Of a stretch of 64,000 nt of DNA, positions 7,283 to 17,900 are shown piece by piece. The stretch lies in contig JAHBYA010000004.1 of NCBI GenBank assembly GCA_019636195.1, positions 305,437 to 369,436 on the forward strand, read 5' to 3'. Numbering within the stretch: the stretch's first letter is position 1; each line of letters starts with the position of its first letter. Position numbers and translations under genes: made by a program. This DNA comes from Planctomycetota bacterium (lineage in GTDB: Bacteria > Planctomycetota > UBA8742 > UBA2392). The notes beneath the pieces are model-generated. The model searched no databases. It was not told the DNA's origin and saw only the letters and a program-made list of their open reading frames with translations.

Positions 7283-7688
7283 AGCTGTGCTGGCAAGAAT
7301 GCTGGATGCGACATTGCCGTTTGTCGCCGGCCGCGCGCTGCGCTGTGTGGGGCTGGATGATGCCGCCGCTACCGCACTGGGCAAGTTCGCGGACAGCGCC
7401 TGCGCCGAGCGCGTGGTGGTGGCGCAAGGCGCGGCCCCTGACGTGGGCAAGGGCGAGTTGCTGGCGTTGCTGTTGCCGGGCGCGAAGGAGGCGCCGAAGC
7501 TGCCGGGCCTTGAGGTGCTGGAAACGCAGTACGCGTTCACGGTGCCCTACGGGCTGGCCGACGACACCGCGCCGCCCACGCTGGCGCAGGACCCGGACTG
7601 GCCGTATTCAAGGCTTGCGGCAGGTGTTTGGCTTGACGTTGCGAAACCGGACCAGCCGCTGGGCGTGCTGGTGATCGCGCAGGGCTGA
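7275..7688 (+). CDS. Small protein of unknown function coupled to the glycosyltransferase
   Basis: The product is 137 residues from the ATG at 7275, which overlaps the end of the glycosyltransferase by 8 bases; the frame also opens at 7239. There is no signal peptide, transmembrane helix or motif that I recognise. The composition is Ala/Leu-rich with a C-terminal LGVLVIAQG strand. The overlap argues that it is translated together with the glycosyltransferase. It converges on the gamma-glutamyltransferase gene with a 5-base gap. Confidence 0.6.
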   Translation: MTEAVLARMLDATLPFVAGRALRCVGLDDAAATALGKFADSACAERVVVAQGAAPDVGKGELLALLLPGAKEAPKLPGLEVLETQYAFTVPYGLADDTAPPTLAQDPDWPYSRLAAGVWLDVAKPDQPLGVLVIAQG

Positions 7689-7693
7689 CCGGC

Positions 7694-9322
7694 CTAAAGG
7701 CCCACCGCGCAACCGTCTTTGCGTGAGTCGCTGCCGGCAATCAGCGTGCCGTCGCGGTTCAGGATTACCTGCCCGCCGCCCATGTGGGTGCGCTGGAAGC
7801 CCTCAAGCTTTTCCAGCAGGTAGCCGCTGCTCATCAGGCCCTGCACCACGTCGTTGGGCAGGCCGGGCTCAATCATCAGGCGCGCGTCGCGCCCGACCAG
7901 TTGCCAGCGCGGCGCATCCAGCGCGGCTTGCGGCGTCATGCCGTTCACCAGGTGCGTCAGCACCTGAAAGTGCCCCTGCGGCTGCATGTGGCCGCCCATC
8001 ACGCCGAAGCATGCGTGCAACTCGCCGTCGCGCGTTGTCAGTGCCGGGATGATGGTGTGGTAAGGGCGCTTACGCGGGGCAAGCCGGTTGCGGTGCTGCG
8101 GGTCAAGGCTGAAGCCGTAGCCGCGGTTTTGCAGGCTGACGCCGGTACCGGGCACGACAAGGCCTGTGCCGACGCCCATGTAGCAGGACTGGATCCAGGA
8201 GCAGGCGTTGCCGTTGCCGTCCACCACGCTCAGGTAAACCGTGTCGGTGCCGCGCGGGCCGAACACATAGCCGGTGTAGGCCTGCCCGACGTTCAGCTTC
8301 TTGCGCAGTTGATCAAAAAACGCGTCGTCCAGCGGCCACATGCCGGGCACGCTTACACCCGGGTCAAACACGCGCTGCTCAGCCTCACCCATGGCAATGC
8401 GCATGCAATCGACCATGTAAGGGTAGGCGTCGGCTGGGCGCATCTGGTCAAGGGCCGTAAGGCCAGCCAACCCGCAGGCCATCAGCGCGGCGATGCCCTG
8501 GCCGTTGGGCGGGCATTCGTGCAGGGTGACGCCGCGATAGTTCACGCTTAGCGGCTCAACCCATTCGCCCTGGTGGTCGGCGAAGTCGCGGGCCGTAAGC
8601 CAGCCGCCGTAACGCTGCACATGGGCCGCAGCCTTCCCGGCGAAGTCGCCGCGGTAGATGTAGTCGGGGCCGGCCTGCGCGATGCCGCGCAGCGAGCCCG
8701 CCAGCGTGGGCAGGCGCATGACTTCGCCAAAGCGCGGCGCGCGGCCGCCAAGCAGCAGTTCGTGGCCGCTGGGTTGCGGCGGGCCGTTGTCCGGGTCGTC
8801 GCCCTGCCAGTCGGGGTCGCGGCGCAGCTTGGGGGCGCTGAGTTCCCACGCGGCCGCGATCCACTCGGTTACGCCGAAGCCGCGCTCAGCGACTTCGATG
8901 GCCGGCGCCAGCAGATCGGCCAGCGGCATGCTGCCGTGACGCTGGCGCATGTCTTCCCAGCCACGCACAACGCCGGGCACTGTGACGGCGGCGCCGGTGT
9001 AGCGGGGCATTTCGGAGCGCCCCCGGGCGCGCAGCGCGTCGGCATCGGCGGCGTAGGCGCTGCGGCCACTGCCGTTCAGGGCCGTGACCTGCTTTGCGGC
9101 GGCATCGTAGTACAGGGCAAAGCAGTCGCCGCCGATGCCGTTGCTGACGGGCTCAACGACGCACAGCATGGCGGCGGCGGCAATGGCGGCGTCGGCTGCG
9201 TTGCCGCCCGCGCGCAGGATGTCGGCGCCGACCTGCGCCGCCAGCGGGTGGCTGGTGGCACACATGCCGCGCGTGGAGATCACGTTGCTGCGGCGCGAGA
9301 TGAAGTCGAAGGAGTAGTGCAA
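7694..9322 (-). CDS. Gamma-glutamyltransferase family protein
   Basis: The product is 542 residues, normal for the family. The N-terminal block (CATSHPLAAQVGADILRAGG, NAADAAIAAA, then EPVSNGIGGDCFALYYD) and the C-terminal block (VPGTGVSLQNRG, then GGHMQPQGHFQVL) are diagnostic. The autoproteolysis nucleophile aligns to Thr361 in DTVYLSVVD, the same place as the TTHYSVVD threonine of characterised enzymes, so processing should occur. The usual second Thr and His there are Val and Tyr. There is no signal peptide, so it is probably a cytoplasmic member acting on gamma-glutamyl peptides or related amides rather than a secreted glutathione hydrolase. Confidence 0.9.
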   Translation of the reverse strand: MHYSFDFISRRSNVISTRGMCATSHPLAAQVGADILRAGGNAADAAIAAAAMLCVVEPVSNGIGGDCFALYYDAAAKQVTALNGSGRSAYAADADALRARGRSEMPRYTGAAVTVPGVVRGWEDMRQRHGSMPLADLLAPAIEVAERGFGVTEWIAAAWELSAPKLRRDPDWQGDDPDNGPPQPSGHELLLGGRAPRFGEVMRLPTLAGSLRGIAQAGPDYIYRGDFAGKAAAHVQRYGGWLTARDFADHQGEWVEPLSVNYRGVTLHECPPNGQGIAALMACGLAGLTALDQMRPADAYPYMVDCMRIAMGEAEQRVFDPGVSVPGMWPLDDAFFDQLRKKLNVGQAYTGYVFGPRGTDTVYLSVVDGNGNACSWIQSCYMGVGTGLVVPGTGVSLQNRGYGFSLDPQHRNRLAPRKRPYHTIIPALTTRDGELHACFGVMGGHMQPQGHFQVLTHLVNGMTPQAALDAPRWQLVGRDARLMIEPGLPNDVVQGLMSSGYLLEKLEGFQRTHMGGGQVILNRDGTLIAGSDSRKDGCAVGL

Positions 9323-9381
9323 GATCGATTCCGGGTTTCGGTTTGGGCTGCAGGCCGGACGCGGCGCGCAGGTGCCCGGCG

Positions 9382-9663
9382 CTACTCCAGCAGCGTGACG
9401 GTTGTGCCTTCCGGTATGTCGCCATCAAAGTTGCGCATGGTGATGCGGGCGTTGGCGTTAGCCTCCACGCCCTTGGCGAAGCCGACGTTGCGCTCGATCA
9501 CCTCGCCGTCGGGCAGCTCAAAGTGGGCCTTGTACGGCTTGACCAGGTGCTTGGTCATGCTGAGAAACTCGGCGTACGACACGCGCAGGTCGATGTTCAG
9601 GATTTCGTTGCCGGGCACGAGCTCAACGCGCTTGGTCTCAACCACAGTAAAGATCAGGGCCAC
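9382..9663 (-). CDS. Small protein of unknown function
   Basis: The product is 93 residues, beginning MALIFTVVETKRVELVPGNE. It is predicted to be mostly beta-strand, ending EGTTVTLLE. No signal peptide or known motif. The ATG follows 9 bases after the stop of the gene at 9673, with a GGAG-type site in the gap, so these two unknown genes form an operon between the MATE exporter and the gamma-glutamyltransferase. Confidence 0.6.
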   Translation of the reverse strand: MALIFTVVETKRVELVPGNEILNIDLRVSYAEFLSMTKHLVKPYKAHFELPDGEVIERNVGFAKGVEANANARITMRNFDGDIPEGTTVTLLE

Positions 9664-9672
9664 GTTCTCTCC

Positions 9673-10026
9673 TTACTTCTTGCGCTTTTCCTGGAAGGCC
9701 TTGACCACGCGCACGCGGGCGGCCTCAACTTCAGAGTCTTCGAGCCTGCGCAGCGCCAGGTGAATGAACGGGAAGGCCAGTTCATCGGGCAGCGCCGACA
9801 GGTCTTCAAACAGCTTGGTGTAGAACGCCTCGTGCAGGATGCGGCGCGTTGTTTCGCCCATCAGGTCCACCAGCGCGGCGTGGTTTTCACGCAGCATCGA
9901 CGGCACGTCCCGCGCCTCAAGCGCTTTGGCCAGCCGCTCGCGCGTGAAAATGAAGCCCAGTGCGCCTTCATCCAGCTTGAGGTACTGCGAGTCAAGAAAT
10001 GCGTCGTTGAATGTCTCGGGTTCCAT
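9673..10026 (-). CDS. Small helical protein of unknown function
   Basis: The product is 117 residues from the ATG at 10026 (MEPETFNDAFLDSQYLKLDE). The frame stays open to 10122, but that extension is Arg/Cys-rich and unconvincing. The protein is charged and helical, ending AFQEKRKK, with no membrane segment and no family recognised. It is followed 9 bases later by the 93-residue gene at 9663. Confidence 0.6.
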   Translation of the reverse strand: MEPETFNDAFLDSQYLKLDEGALGFIFTRERLAKALEARDVPSMLRENHAALVDLMGETTRRILHEAFYTKLFEDLSALPDELAFPFIHLALRRLEDSEVEAARVRVVKAFQEKRKK

Positions 10027-10131
10027 GGGGCGGGACTTTACCCGCGACGCGCAATTTCGCAGCCCCGAAATCGGGTCTCGTGCAAGTCGGCAACCATCAA
10101 ATCCATAAAATGCGCGTCTCAAGCCGCACGG

Positions 10132-11550
10132 CTATCCGCCCGCGGCCTGGCGCACCACGACCCGCCGGATCAGCACATACACGATGGTCAGGGCGACCAC
10201 GCTGGCGGCGTTGATCACGATCAGCACCTTCACGCCCGCGCCCGCCAGCGTCGCGATAATCAGCGCCGGCGACATCACGCCCAGCAGCAGCACGCTGTCT
10301 GTGATGACCGGGATGCGCAGGCGGTTGCGAGACACCATGGCCTGGCTGATGACCACGTTGATCGGCGTGAAGATGAACGCGACCGCCATCAACTGCACAT
10401 AGGCCTTGGCCCAGCTGACCAGTTCAGGTTCCGGGTTGAACCAGTGGGCGATCGTTTCCGCGAACACAAACACCGGCACCGTCAGCGCAATCCCGAACAG
10501 CGCGGCGTACACGATGGTCATGCGCTCTTCGTGGGCGGCGCGACCGGGCTTGCCGGCGCCAAGGCTGGTGGCCACAAGCGTCTGTGCTGCCGCACCCCAC
10601 CCGAAGCTCAGCAGGATCAACAGCAGCTCAATCTTCAGGCCCACAAAGATGCCGCCCACTACGCTGGGGTTGTCGCCCCCGGCTTCCTGCAAGGTGCGGA
10701 TCAGCACGCCGCCCGCAATGCCGCGCGCCGCGATCTGCCCGTTGTTCCACATGCCGATGCGCATCAGCTCAAGGACTTTGCGCCCGTGCGGCCACAGCCA
10801 GTACAGCTTGCCCCGCAACTGCCGCTGCTGAATTGCAAACGCCAGCAGCAGCCCGCCCGCCAAGGCGCGCGCAATCACCGTGGACCACGCACTGCCGATC
10901 ACGCCCATGCGCGGCAAGCCAAGGCCGTCACACCAGACTTTCAGGAAGTTGGGAAAGAAGTTGGGGTACGGGCCCGTGCCGTAGATCAGGAAGATCCCCA
11001 GCCCCGCGTTCAGCACATTGCTCAGCATGAAGAACGCCAGAAACACGTTCGTGCTGCCCACGCTGCGCTGCAGGGTGGTGAGGTACAGAAACATCCCGGC
11101 TGTGAACCCGCCGGCCAGCATGATCTCAAGGTATCGGGTTGCCTGCGCAAGTTGCCAGCCGGGTCGGGCGCCCATGGCGCGGGCAATGTCTTCGGCAAAG
11201 AAGTAGCCGGGCACGCCCATGATCGCCGACAGCACCAGTACAAACCCGGTGGCGCGCAGCGCGATGCGCCGCATCTCCACTTCGTCGCGCTCGCCGGCCG
11301 CGCGGGCCAGCAGCACGCCCGCGCCGGCGATCGGCCCGTTGAACAGGATAGTCTGGAAGGTGGTCACCGGGTCGCACAGGCCGGTCACGCTGATCGCCTG
11401 TGCGCCCTCAATGAACCCGAGCTGGCCGACCAGAATCGTGTCCACAAGGTTGAACAGCGCGTGGCATGCCAGCCCCAGCACCAGCGGCAGCCCGAACAGC
11501 AGCACGTGCCGTCCCAGCCTTGAGTTGATCCTTGCTGATCGCAGCAGCAT
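10132..11550 (-). CDS. MATE-family multidrug/metabolite exporter
   Basis: The product is 472 residues with about 12 hydrophobic segments in two similar halves. The first helix LFGLPLVLGLACHALFNLVD, followed by TILVGQLG, is the family's opening motif. The second half opens at the LRIGMWNNGQIAARGIAGG equivalent. MATE proteins exchange Na+ or H+ for cationic or other small molecules across the inner membrane. The substrate cannot be told from sequence. It lies between AddA and two small unknown genes on the same strand, with 48 bases to AddA. Confidence 0.9.
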   Translation of the reverse strand: MLLRSARINSRLGRHVLLFGLPLVLGLACHALFNLVDTILVGQLGFIEGAQAISVTGLCDPVTTFQTILFNGPIAGAGVLLARAAGERDEVEMRRIALRATGFVLVLSAIMGVPGYFFAEDIARAMGARPGWQLAQATRYLEIMLAGGFTAGMFLYLTTLQRSVGSTNVFLAFFMLSNVLNAGLGIFLIYGTGPYPNFFPNFLKVWCDGLGLPRMGVIGSAWSTVIARALAGGLLLAFAIQQRQLRGKLYWLWPHGRKVLELMRIGMWNNGQIAARGIAGGVLIRTLQEAGGDNPSVVGGIFVGLKIELLLILLSFGWGAAAQTLVATSLGAGKPGRAAHEERMTIVYAALFGIALTVPVFVFAETIAHWFNPEPELVSWAKAYVQLMAVAFIFTPINVVISQAMVSRNRLRIPVITDSVLLLGVMSPALIIATLAGAGVKVLIVINAASVVALTIVYVLIRRVVVRQAAGG

Positions 11551-11598
11551 GCAGGTGCGCCCATCCGGTGAAGCCTGCCGGCCTCAACAGAAGGCCCG

Positions 11599-14500
11599 CT
11601 ACACGCCTTGTGATTCGTCCGGCACGGGGATTTCAACCAGCCGTTGCCGGGGCTGCAAGTCGTCCTGCGCGGTAAAACACACGAAAGCGCGCACCGGCTG
11701 GCCCAGCATGCGGTGCAGGCTGCGGGCGTAGTCGGCGAGCTGGCCGGCGTATTCGCGTATGGCGTGCTCGTGCAGGTCGCCCTGCACGCGGTCTGTCTTG
11801 TAGTCAATCACCTGAAACTGACCGTCGGCGGACTGGCGCAGCAGGTCAAGGCGCCGTGTGCCGCGCGGTGTCAGCACCCCGAACTCGGGCAGAATGCGCC
11901 GGGCGGGCCCCAGCGTCTCCAGCGATTCAAGGGCGCGCCGCACGTGGGCCCGCACCTGCTCGCCGCCGACGCCGACCAGTCCGGCTTCAGCGCCCTTGCG
12001 GCGCATTGCGCGTTCCATGGCCTCGTGCACCAGCGTGCCGAACTCCGCGGCCCTGGGCGGTATCCAGATGCCGGCGGCGGCGCCTGGTTGGCCGCGCAGG
12101 CTGGTGTCGATTTCGACGGGCAGCGGCAAGCTGCCCCGCTGCAACGCCTGCTGCGCGTTGCTGATTGCCTTGCTGTGGGGCCGCGGCACAGAACGCTCCA
12201 CCCCGGTGTGCCAGCGCATTTCAATGTCGGTGCGCGGGGTTGCGTCGCCCCAGCGGCGCAGGCCCAGCGCCGCCGCCAGCATGTCAGCCCAGTGATCCGA
12301 GCTGAACTCATCGCTTGCGGTGCCGACCAGGATCAGCTTTTCCTTGGCCCGCGTGAACGCAACGTACAGCACGCGCCGTGACTCGGCGGCGGCGCGCGCT
12401 TCCGTGAGCGAACGTTGCAGCATCGCGTACAGGTCGCCCTGTGTGTTGCCCAGCGTGGCCTCATCGGTTGAGCGCAGCCACAGGCCCGGGGACTCGCCGG
12501 GCTCGGGCCATGCGCGCAGCGGCCCCTGGTCGCCGGCGCCGCCGCCGGCGATGTCGGGCACGATCACCACCTTGAACTCAAGGCCCTTGGCCCGGTGCAC
12601 CGTGATCAGCCGCACGCCGCGCGCGTGGCTGTCCGGCGAGCCCTGTGCCTCGGGATCGCCGCCTTCGATGCGGCGGCCAAGCTCACGCACCAGCGTCGCC
12701 AGCGCGGGGTGCTCAACCTGCAACTGGCGCACCACCTCAAGGATGCGCTCAAGGTTTGCCAGGCGCTGCTGCGCGTCAAAGCCGCAGCCGATTGCAAGTG
12801 CGTAGCCGGCGTCGGCCAGCGCCTCTGACAGCAGCAGCGCGGGCGCCTCGCGGCCGGCGCGCATGCGCAGAGCCTCAAAGCGCTCCTGGAAGTCGGCGGC
12901 TTCCGGCGGCTTGGCGGCGTCGAGCGTCAGGCGCCGGTACAGCGGCAGGTCGCGCCCGTGCGTCAGCGCAAGGCCGGTCAGGTAAGCGTCGGTCAAGCCC
13001 GCCAGCGGGCTTCGCAGCAGCCCAAGCATGGCGACATCATCGCCGGGGTTGGCCAGGCAGCGCAGCAGGTTGTAGCAGTCGCAACCTTCCAGCGTATCGA
13101 ACAGCCCGGCTTGACCTGTCAACAGCAGCGGCAGGTCATGGCGCGCAAAGGCGGCGCGGTACTCGGGGTTGCGCGTGCTGCGCCGCACGAGGATCGCGAT
13201 GTCTTCAAGGGCTGTGCCCCGGTCGCGCAGGTCGGCGACGCGCCGCGCCACGAACTCGGCTTCATCGTCGCGGCGGGGGCCGTCATCGTCGTCGTTGCCG
13301 ACGTCTTTGCTGGCGCCCTTGCGAGGAAGCCAGTGCAGCTCGGCGTGCGGGCCATCGGGCAGTTCGGTGACGCCGGCAACCATGTCCTGCGGCAGTGCGT
13401 CGTGGGGCTGAGGGTTGGGAACCTCAAATACGCGCCGGAAGATGGCGTTGCCCAGCTCGAGCAGCGGCTCAACGGTGCGGTAGTTGTGCGCAAGCCGCAC
13501 GATGCCGCTGCGCTGCTCAGGGGTGTCGTCGCAGGTCAGGCCCCACGGCGGGCGCATCGGCAGCCGGTCGGCGCCGCTGGCGGCGTTGCGGGCCGGCACT
13601 TCGTGCAGCGCGCGGTTGAAGATGCTGACGTCGCTGCCGCGAAAGCCGTACACCGACTGCTTGGCGTCGCCCACGGCAAAAAAGCGGCCCGGCGCCGCGC
13701 CCTTGGGCGCCAGCAGCGCGAACAGCTCGGCCTGTGTCGGGTTGGTGTCCTGGTACTCGTCCACCAGCACATGCCGCACGCGGCGTAGGACTTCGGCGTG
13801 GATGTCGGGGTTGTCGCGCAGCAGCCCAAGGCTTTTCAACTCCAGGTCAAGAAAGTCGAGCCCGCCCGCACATGCCTGCACATAGGCGTCGGCAACGCGG
13901 TCGAGTACATAGCCCAAGTCGCACAGCACCTCGCCGGAGCGGCGCTCAAAGGCCTCGTCAAGGCTCAGCGGCAGCGCGCGCTGCACCGCCTTCATGGCCA
14001 GCGCAGCGCGGCTGAGCGCGGCGCGGGTCTGTTGAAGGGCGTCTTCGTTGTGCTTCCAGTTGCCGGCCGCGCCCGTGTTGCCGAAGCTTCGCGGCTGGCG
14101 TCCCTTGGTAAGCAGCAGACTCGCCAGGCCCGCGGCATCGCGCTCGGCGCTGACCTCAAGGGCCAGTTCACGCAGCGCGTCCTTGGCCTTGGCGGCGCGC
14201 ACAGCCGCGAAGTCAATCGTGGCCAATGCCTGCGCCACGGGCTCCATGGCTTCCCGCAACGCTGCGGCGTGGCGCGCGCGGCGCCGCTGAAGCTCTGCTT
14301 CCGGGTCGGCCCAGCCTTTACGCGCCGTGGCCAGCGCGGGTGCGGCCAGGTGGCGCTGGCTGAGCATCATGTGCATGCACTCGCGCAGTTCGCGCAGCGT
14401 CAGCGCGGTGGCAAGGCGTGACAGCGCGCCCGCCAGCGCCGGGTCGGCTTCAAAGTCAGCGCGCAGCAGTACGCTGTCGATGGCACTGTCGCGGGCCGAC

Positions 14501-14913
14501 TGCTGGCGGCGTTCGTCCAGGATCGAGGCGTTGGGCTCAAGCCCGGCCTCCCACGCGTAGTCACGCAGCAGTCGATAACAAAAGCTGTGCACAGTGCTGA
14601 TGCGGTTGCGGCTGAACTCGGCCTGCGCCGCCAGCAGGCGCTCGCGCGGCTCGCCGTTGCCGAGCTCGGCAATGCGCTTGAGCAGCAGCTCCTGAACGCG
14701 CTGGCGCATCTCGGCGGCGGCCTTTTCGGTAAACGTGAAGGCCACAATTTCGTCGATGCGCGCGTGTCCGCCCTCCAGCAGCGCGATCGTGCGCAGGCCC
14801 AGCACCTGCGTCTTGCCGGCGCCGGCGCCCGCGCTGACCAGCATGTCGCGCTGCAAATCCAGCGCGGCGCGCTGGCCGGGGTTCAGTTTGCCGGTGGCGT
14901 CGGGTGCGCTCAT
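11599..14913 (-). CDS. addA: AddA-like UvrD-family helicase with C-terminal nuclease
   Basis: The product is 1104 residues. Walker A is SAGAGAGKTQ at residues 27-36, followed by the UvrD-type FTFTEKAAAEMRQRV. Motif II is LVDEYQDTNPTQAELF near 390, and motif VI is RRVLYVAFTRAKEKL. The C-terminal RecB-type nuclease has H963, D1023 (RRLDLL) and the D1037-x-K1039 of IDYKTD. It overlaps the AddB gene upstream by ATGA. AddAB-type complexes unwind and trim double-strand breaks to load RecA for repair; family members in some lineages are called RexA or AdnA/B. Both subunits here carry nuclease motifs, as in AddAB. Confidence 0.9.
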   Translation of the reverse strand: MSAPDATGKLNPGQRAALDLQRDMLVSAGAGAGKTQVLGLRTIALLEGGHARIDEIVAFTFTEKAAAEMRQRVQELLLKRIAELGNGEPRERLLAAQAEFSRNRISTVHSFCYRLLRDYAWEAGLEPNASILDERRQQSARDSAIDSVLLRADFEADPALAGALSRLATALTLRELRECMHMMLSQRHLAAPALATARKGWADPEAELQRRRARHAAALREAMEPVAQALATIDFAAVRAAKAKDALRELALEVSAERDAAGLASLLLTKGRQPRSFGNTGAAGNWKHNEDALQQTRAALSRAALAMKAVQRALPLSLDEAFERRSGEVLCDLGYVLDRVADAYVQACAGGLDFLDLELKSLGLLRDNPDIHAEVLRRVRHVLVDEYQDTNPTQAELFALLAPKGAAPGRFFAVGDAKQSVYGFRGSDVSIFNRALHEVPARNAASGADRLPMRPPWGLTCDDTPEQRSGIVRLAHNYRTVEPLLELGNAIFRRVFEVPNPQPHDALPQDMVAGVTELPDGPHAELHWLPRKGASKDVGNDDDDGPRRDDEAEFVARRVADLRDRGTALEDIAILVRRSTRNPEYRAAFARHDLPLLLTGQAGLFDTLEGCDCYNLLRCLANPGDDVAMLGLLRSPLAGLTDAYLTGLALTHGRDLPLYRRLTLDAAKPPEAADFQERFEALRMRAGREAPALLLSEALADAGYALAIGCGFDAQQRLANLERILEVVRQLQVEHPALATLVRELGRRIEGGDPEAQGSPDSHARGVRLITVHRAKGLEFKVVIVPDIAGGGAGDQGPLRAWPEPGESPGLWLRSTDEATLGNTQGDLYAMLQRSLTEARAAAESRRVLYVAFTRAKEKLILVGTASDEFSSDHWADMLAAALGLRRWGDATPRTDIEMRWHTGVERSVPRPHSKAISNAQQALQRGSLPLPVEIDTSLRGQPGAAAGIWIPPRAAEFGTLVHEAMERAMRRKGAEAGLVGVGGEQVRAHVRRALESLETLGPARRILPEFGVLTPRGTRRLDLLRQSADGQFQVIDYKTDRVQGDLHEHAIREYAGQLADYARSLHRMLGQPVRAFVCFTAQDDLQPRQRLVEIPVPDESQGV

Positions 14914-17900
14914 TGCAGCTCCGTGTCGGGCAGGTAGGCGCCGGGGTTGCCCTGCTCGCGTGACTGGCGGGCGTCAATCACGTCGTCGCGGCGTGCGCAT
15001 GCGCGCGCGTGGTCACACACCCGGCACGGCCCGCCCGAGCCCGCAAACGGCAGGTGCACGAAGACGCCCCCCGACATGGCTGCCCGCATGCGCCCAAGCC
15101 GCGCCGGCAGCACGTCTTCGACCAGCCGGGCAACGTCATAGGCCGGCTTGCCGTGTGCGCGGGTGACATCCTGGTTCCTGATCGGCTTGTTCAGCGGTGT
15201 CAGCAGGTAGTGCATCGCGCGCGGCTTGCTGCCGGCCAGGCGCGACACCGCGGCCAGGTAGGTCGCAAGCTGGAATGCCACGCCGTCGCGCACCTGTTTG
15301 GTGGTCTTGGCGCCTCCGGTCTTATAGTCCACGACTTCAAGCCCGTCGGGGCCTTCATCGACGCGGTCAATGCTGCCCGCGATCAGCACGCTGCCGCCGG
15401 GCACAGGCAGCGCCACGGCCTCGGGCACGGCGTCGGGCACTTCGGCGGTGGGCGTGGCGCGCTTGCCGAAGTCGAACTCGGCAAAGCGCAGCCCGATGCC
15501 CTGCCCGGCGCGCTCAAGCTCGTGGTCAATGAACCGCGCCAGCAGGCCGCGCCCCTGCCCGCCGTGGCCGGGCAGGCCCGCGCGCGCCTGCCGCTTCACG
15601 CCCTCCCAGAAGGGGCCGCGCGTGCGATTGCGCTCGCAGGCGATGTCAAAGGCGCGCGCGATCAGCGCCAGCCCGGTTGCGCGCGCGTCTTCGGCGCCCG
15701 CGACATCCAGCAGGCTTACCGGCTTGCGCGCCAGCGGGTCCGCCAGCACGGCGTCGTCGCCGCGCGCTTGCCGCAACAGCAGCGCGTACTGGAAAAACGT
15801 GTCGTGCAGCAGCGTACCGATCGCGTTGGGCGGCGTGTCCAGTGTGGGTTCATCGGCGGGCTTTGCCCCGAGCACATAGCGCGCCCAGAAACGCATCGGG
15901 CATTCGGCGTAGTTGTCCATCTGCGACGGCGAAAGCGCGGCCTCGGCAAAGCGCTGCCCCAGCGCGGGCAGTTCGCCGACCATGCCCTCGTGGGCGCCCG
16001 GCGCCGAAGTCAGGTCGCCGCGCGCCAGTTCAAGGATTCGCCCGCGCAGGCCCGTGCGCAACGATGCGTCCAGCGCCAGCGGCTTGGGAGCGGGCCTGCC
16101 GCTGCTGTCTGCCTCAGCCTGGGCCAGCGCCTCGGCGGCCTGCACCGCCAGCTCGTGGGTGCTGGTGGGAGACTGCTCGCCCAGGGCAGGCCCGGGCTCT
16201 TCCTTGCCCAGCACGCGCCTCAGCCGTGCAAGCGGCAGGGCGGGCACGCACGGCGTGTCACCGATCTGCGCCGGCATCGACAACACCAGCCGGTCCGACG
16301 CCAGCAACATGTGCGCAAACAGGTAGTCCGCCTGGCGCGCGGTGTCGATCGGCTGGCACAGCTCGGTCGCCAGCGCGTCGCCGGCAAGTCCGGACAGCGC
16401 GGCCTGCCGCGCGACCGGAAAGAACATGCAGTCGTCGTCGGGCAGCGGCAGGTCCGTGTCGGTAAGGCCCAGCACAAACACGCGCTGGAACTGCGCGCCG
16501 CGCAACTCGCGCAGGCCCAGCACTGCCACGCGCTCGCCGCGGCCCTGCGGCGGGCGCACGCCGCGCGCGGCGGCCTGCTCGGTCAATGCGCGCAGAAAGT
16601 CGGTGACGCGCAGGCTCGGGTTGCCGATGCGCGCAAACTCGTTGCGCATGCCTTCCAGGACGCGCGTGAACTCATGCAGCGCCAGCGCGCGGGTTGACGC
16701 GTCAACATCGCGCGGGGCATCAGCCTCGGCGATCTCGCGGGCGCCGCACCGGTCCAGCAGGTCCAGCGTGTGCTGCGACAGCTCGACCGCCTTGCCGGAT
16801 GCGCGCGTGAACGGCGCCGCCAGTTGCAGCACGCCCTCCAGCCAGCTTGCGTCCGCCGGCTCAAGCTCAGGCCGTAATGCTGAAAGCCAGTCGCGTTCAA
16901 GGTCGCGGCCCCCGACCACCCATGCCTTGCGCGTTGCCTTGTCAACGTGTGCGGCGCGCGACTCAGGGCCGAACGGCAGGTACGGCGAAGCCAGCGCATC
17001 CAGCAGCGCGGTACGCTCAAGGCCGTCGGCGGCGGCGACCAGCAGGTCAAGCACGGCAACGACCGGCGTGGCGTGGGTCAGCGGCGTCTCAAACGGCGCG
17101 TCAAAGGGTATGCCGGATGCATGAAACGCCTCGGCGATCATGGCCGCGTAGGCGCCCGTGGCCGGCGCGGCAACACACAGGCCGGAAGCGGGCACGCCTT
17201 CGTTCAGGGCGCGGCGGACATAACGGGCGGCTTCGCGCACCTCGGCGGCGGGGCTGGGCGGTTGAATGATCTCCACGTCAGAGTGCGCGGACGCGTCGCT
17301 GCTCCATGCCTGCAGCAGCGCCGCGCGCGGCAGGGCGGGCGCCTCGGGCGTCGGCTTTACGCTGCCGCCGAGCTCAAGCACGATGCGCTGCAACGCGTCA
17401 TGAGGCTGTTGCAGGTAGGGCAGCTCGTCGCGGTTCCCGCGCAACAGCACAATCGTGCGCCGGGCCTTTGCGGCCAGCGCCCGCAACAGGGCCTCGCGGG
17501 CCGGACTGACGTGGTCAAGGTCATCCACCAGCAGCAGGCGCGGTGTCACCGGCCACCCGGCCAGCAGTCCGGCGCAATGCCAAGGCGCATCGTCATAGTC
17601 CAGGCAGCCGACCTCTGTCAGCGTCCGGTAGTAAGCGTCCAGCACACCGCCAAGCACTTCATAGCGCTGGCCCAGCGCCTGTGCCCACGGCTGATTGCGG
17701 GCATCAGGCGGCAGCGCGGCGGCGACGCGCCTGTGGGCCTTGACCAGTTCATTGACCAGCGGGCGGCCGGGGCGCTGGTTGCTGGCATGCTGCTTCAGCA
17801 CGGCGGGCAGCGCGGCAAAAAAGTCAAAGTCGCGTTCCACGTCGCCGCGCAAGGCGAGCTGTGGTTCAAACTCGGAAAGCAGTTGCCGGGCGACACGTTC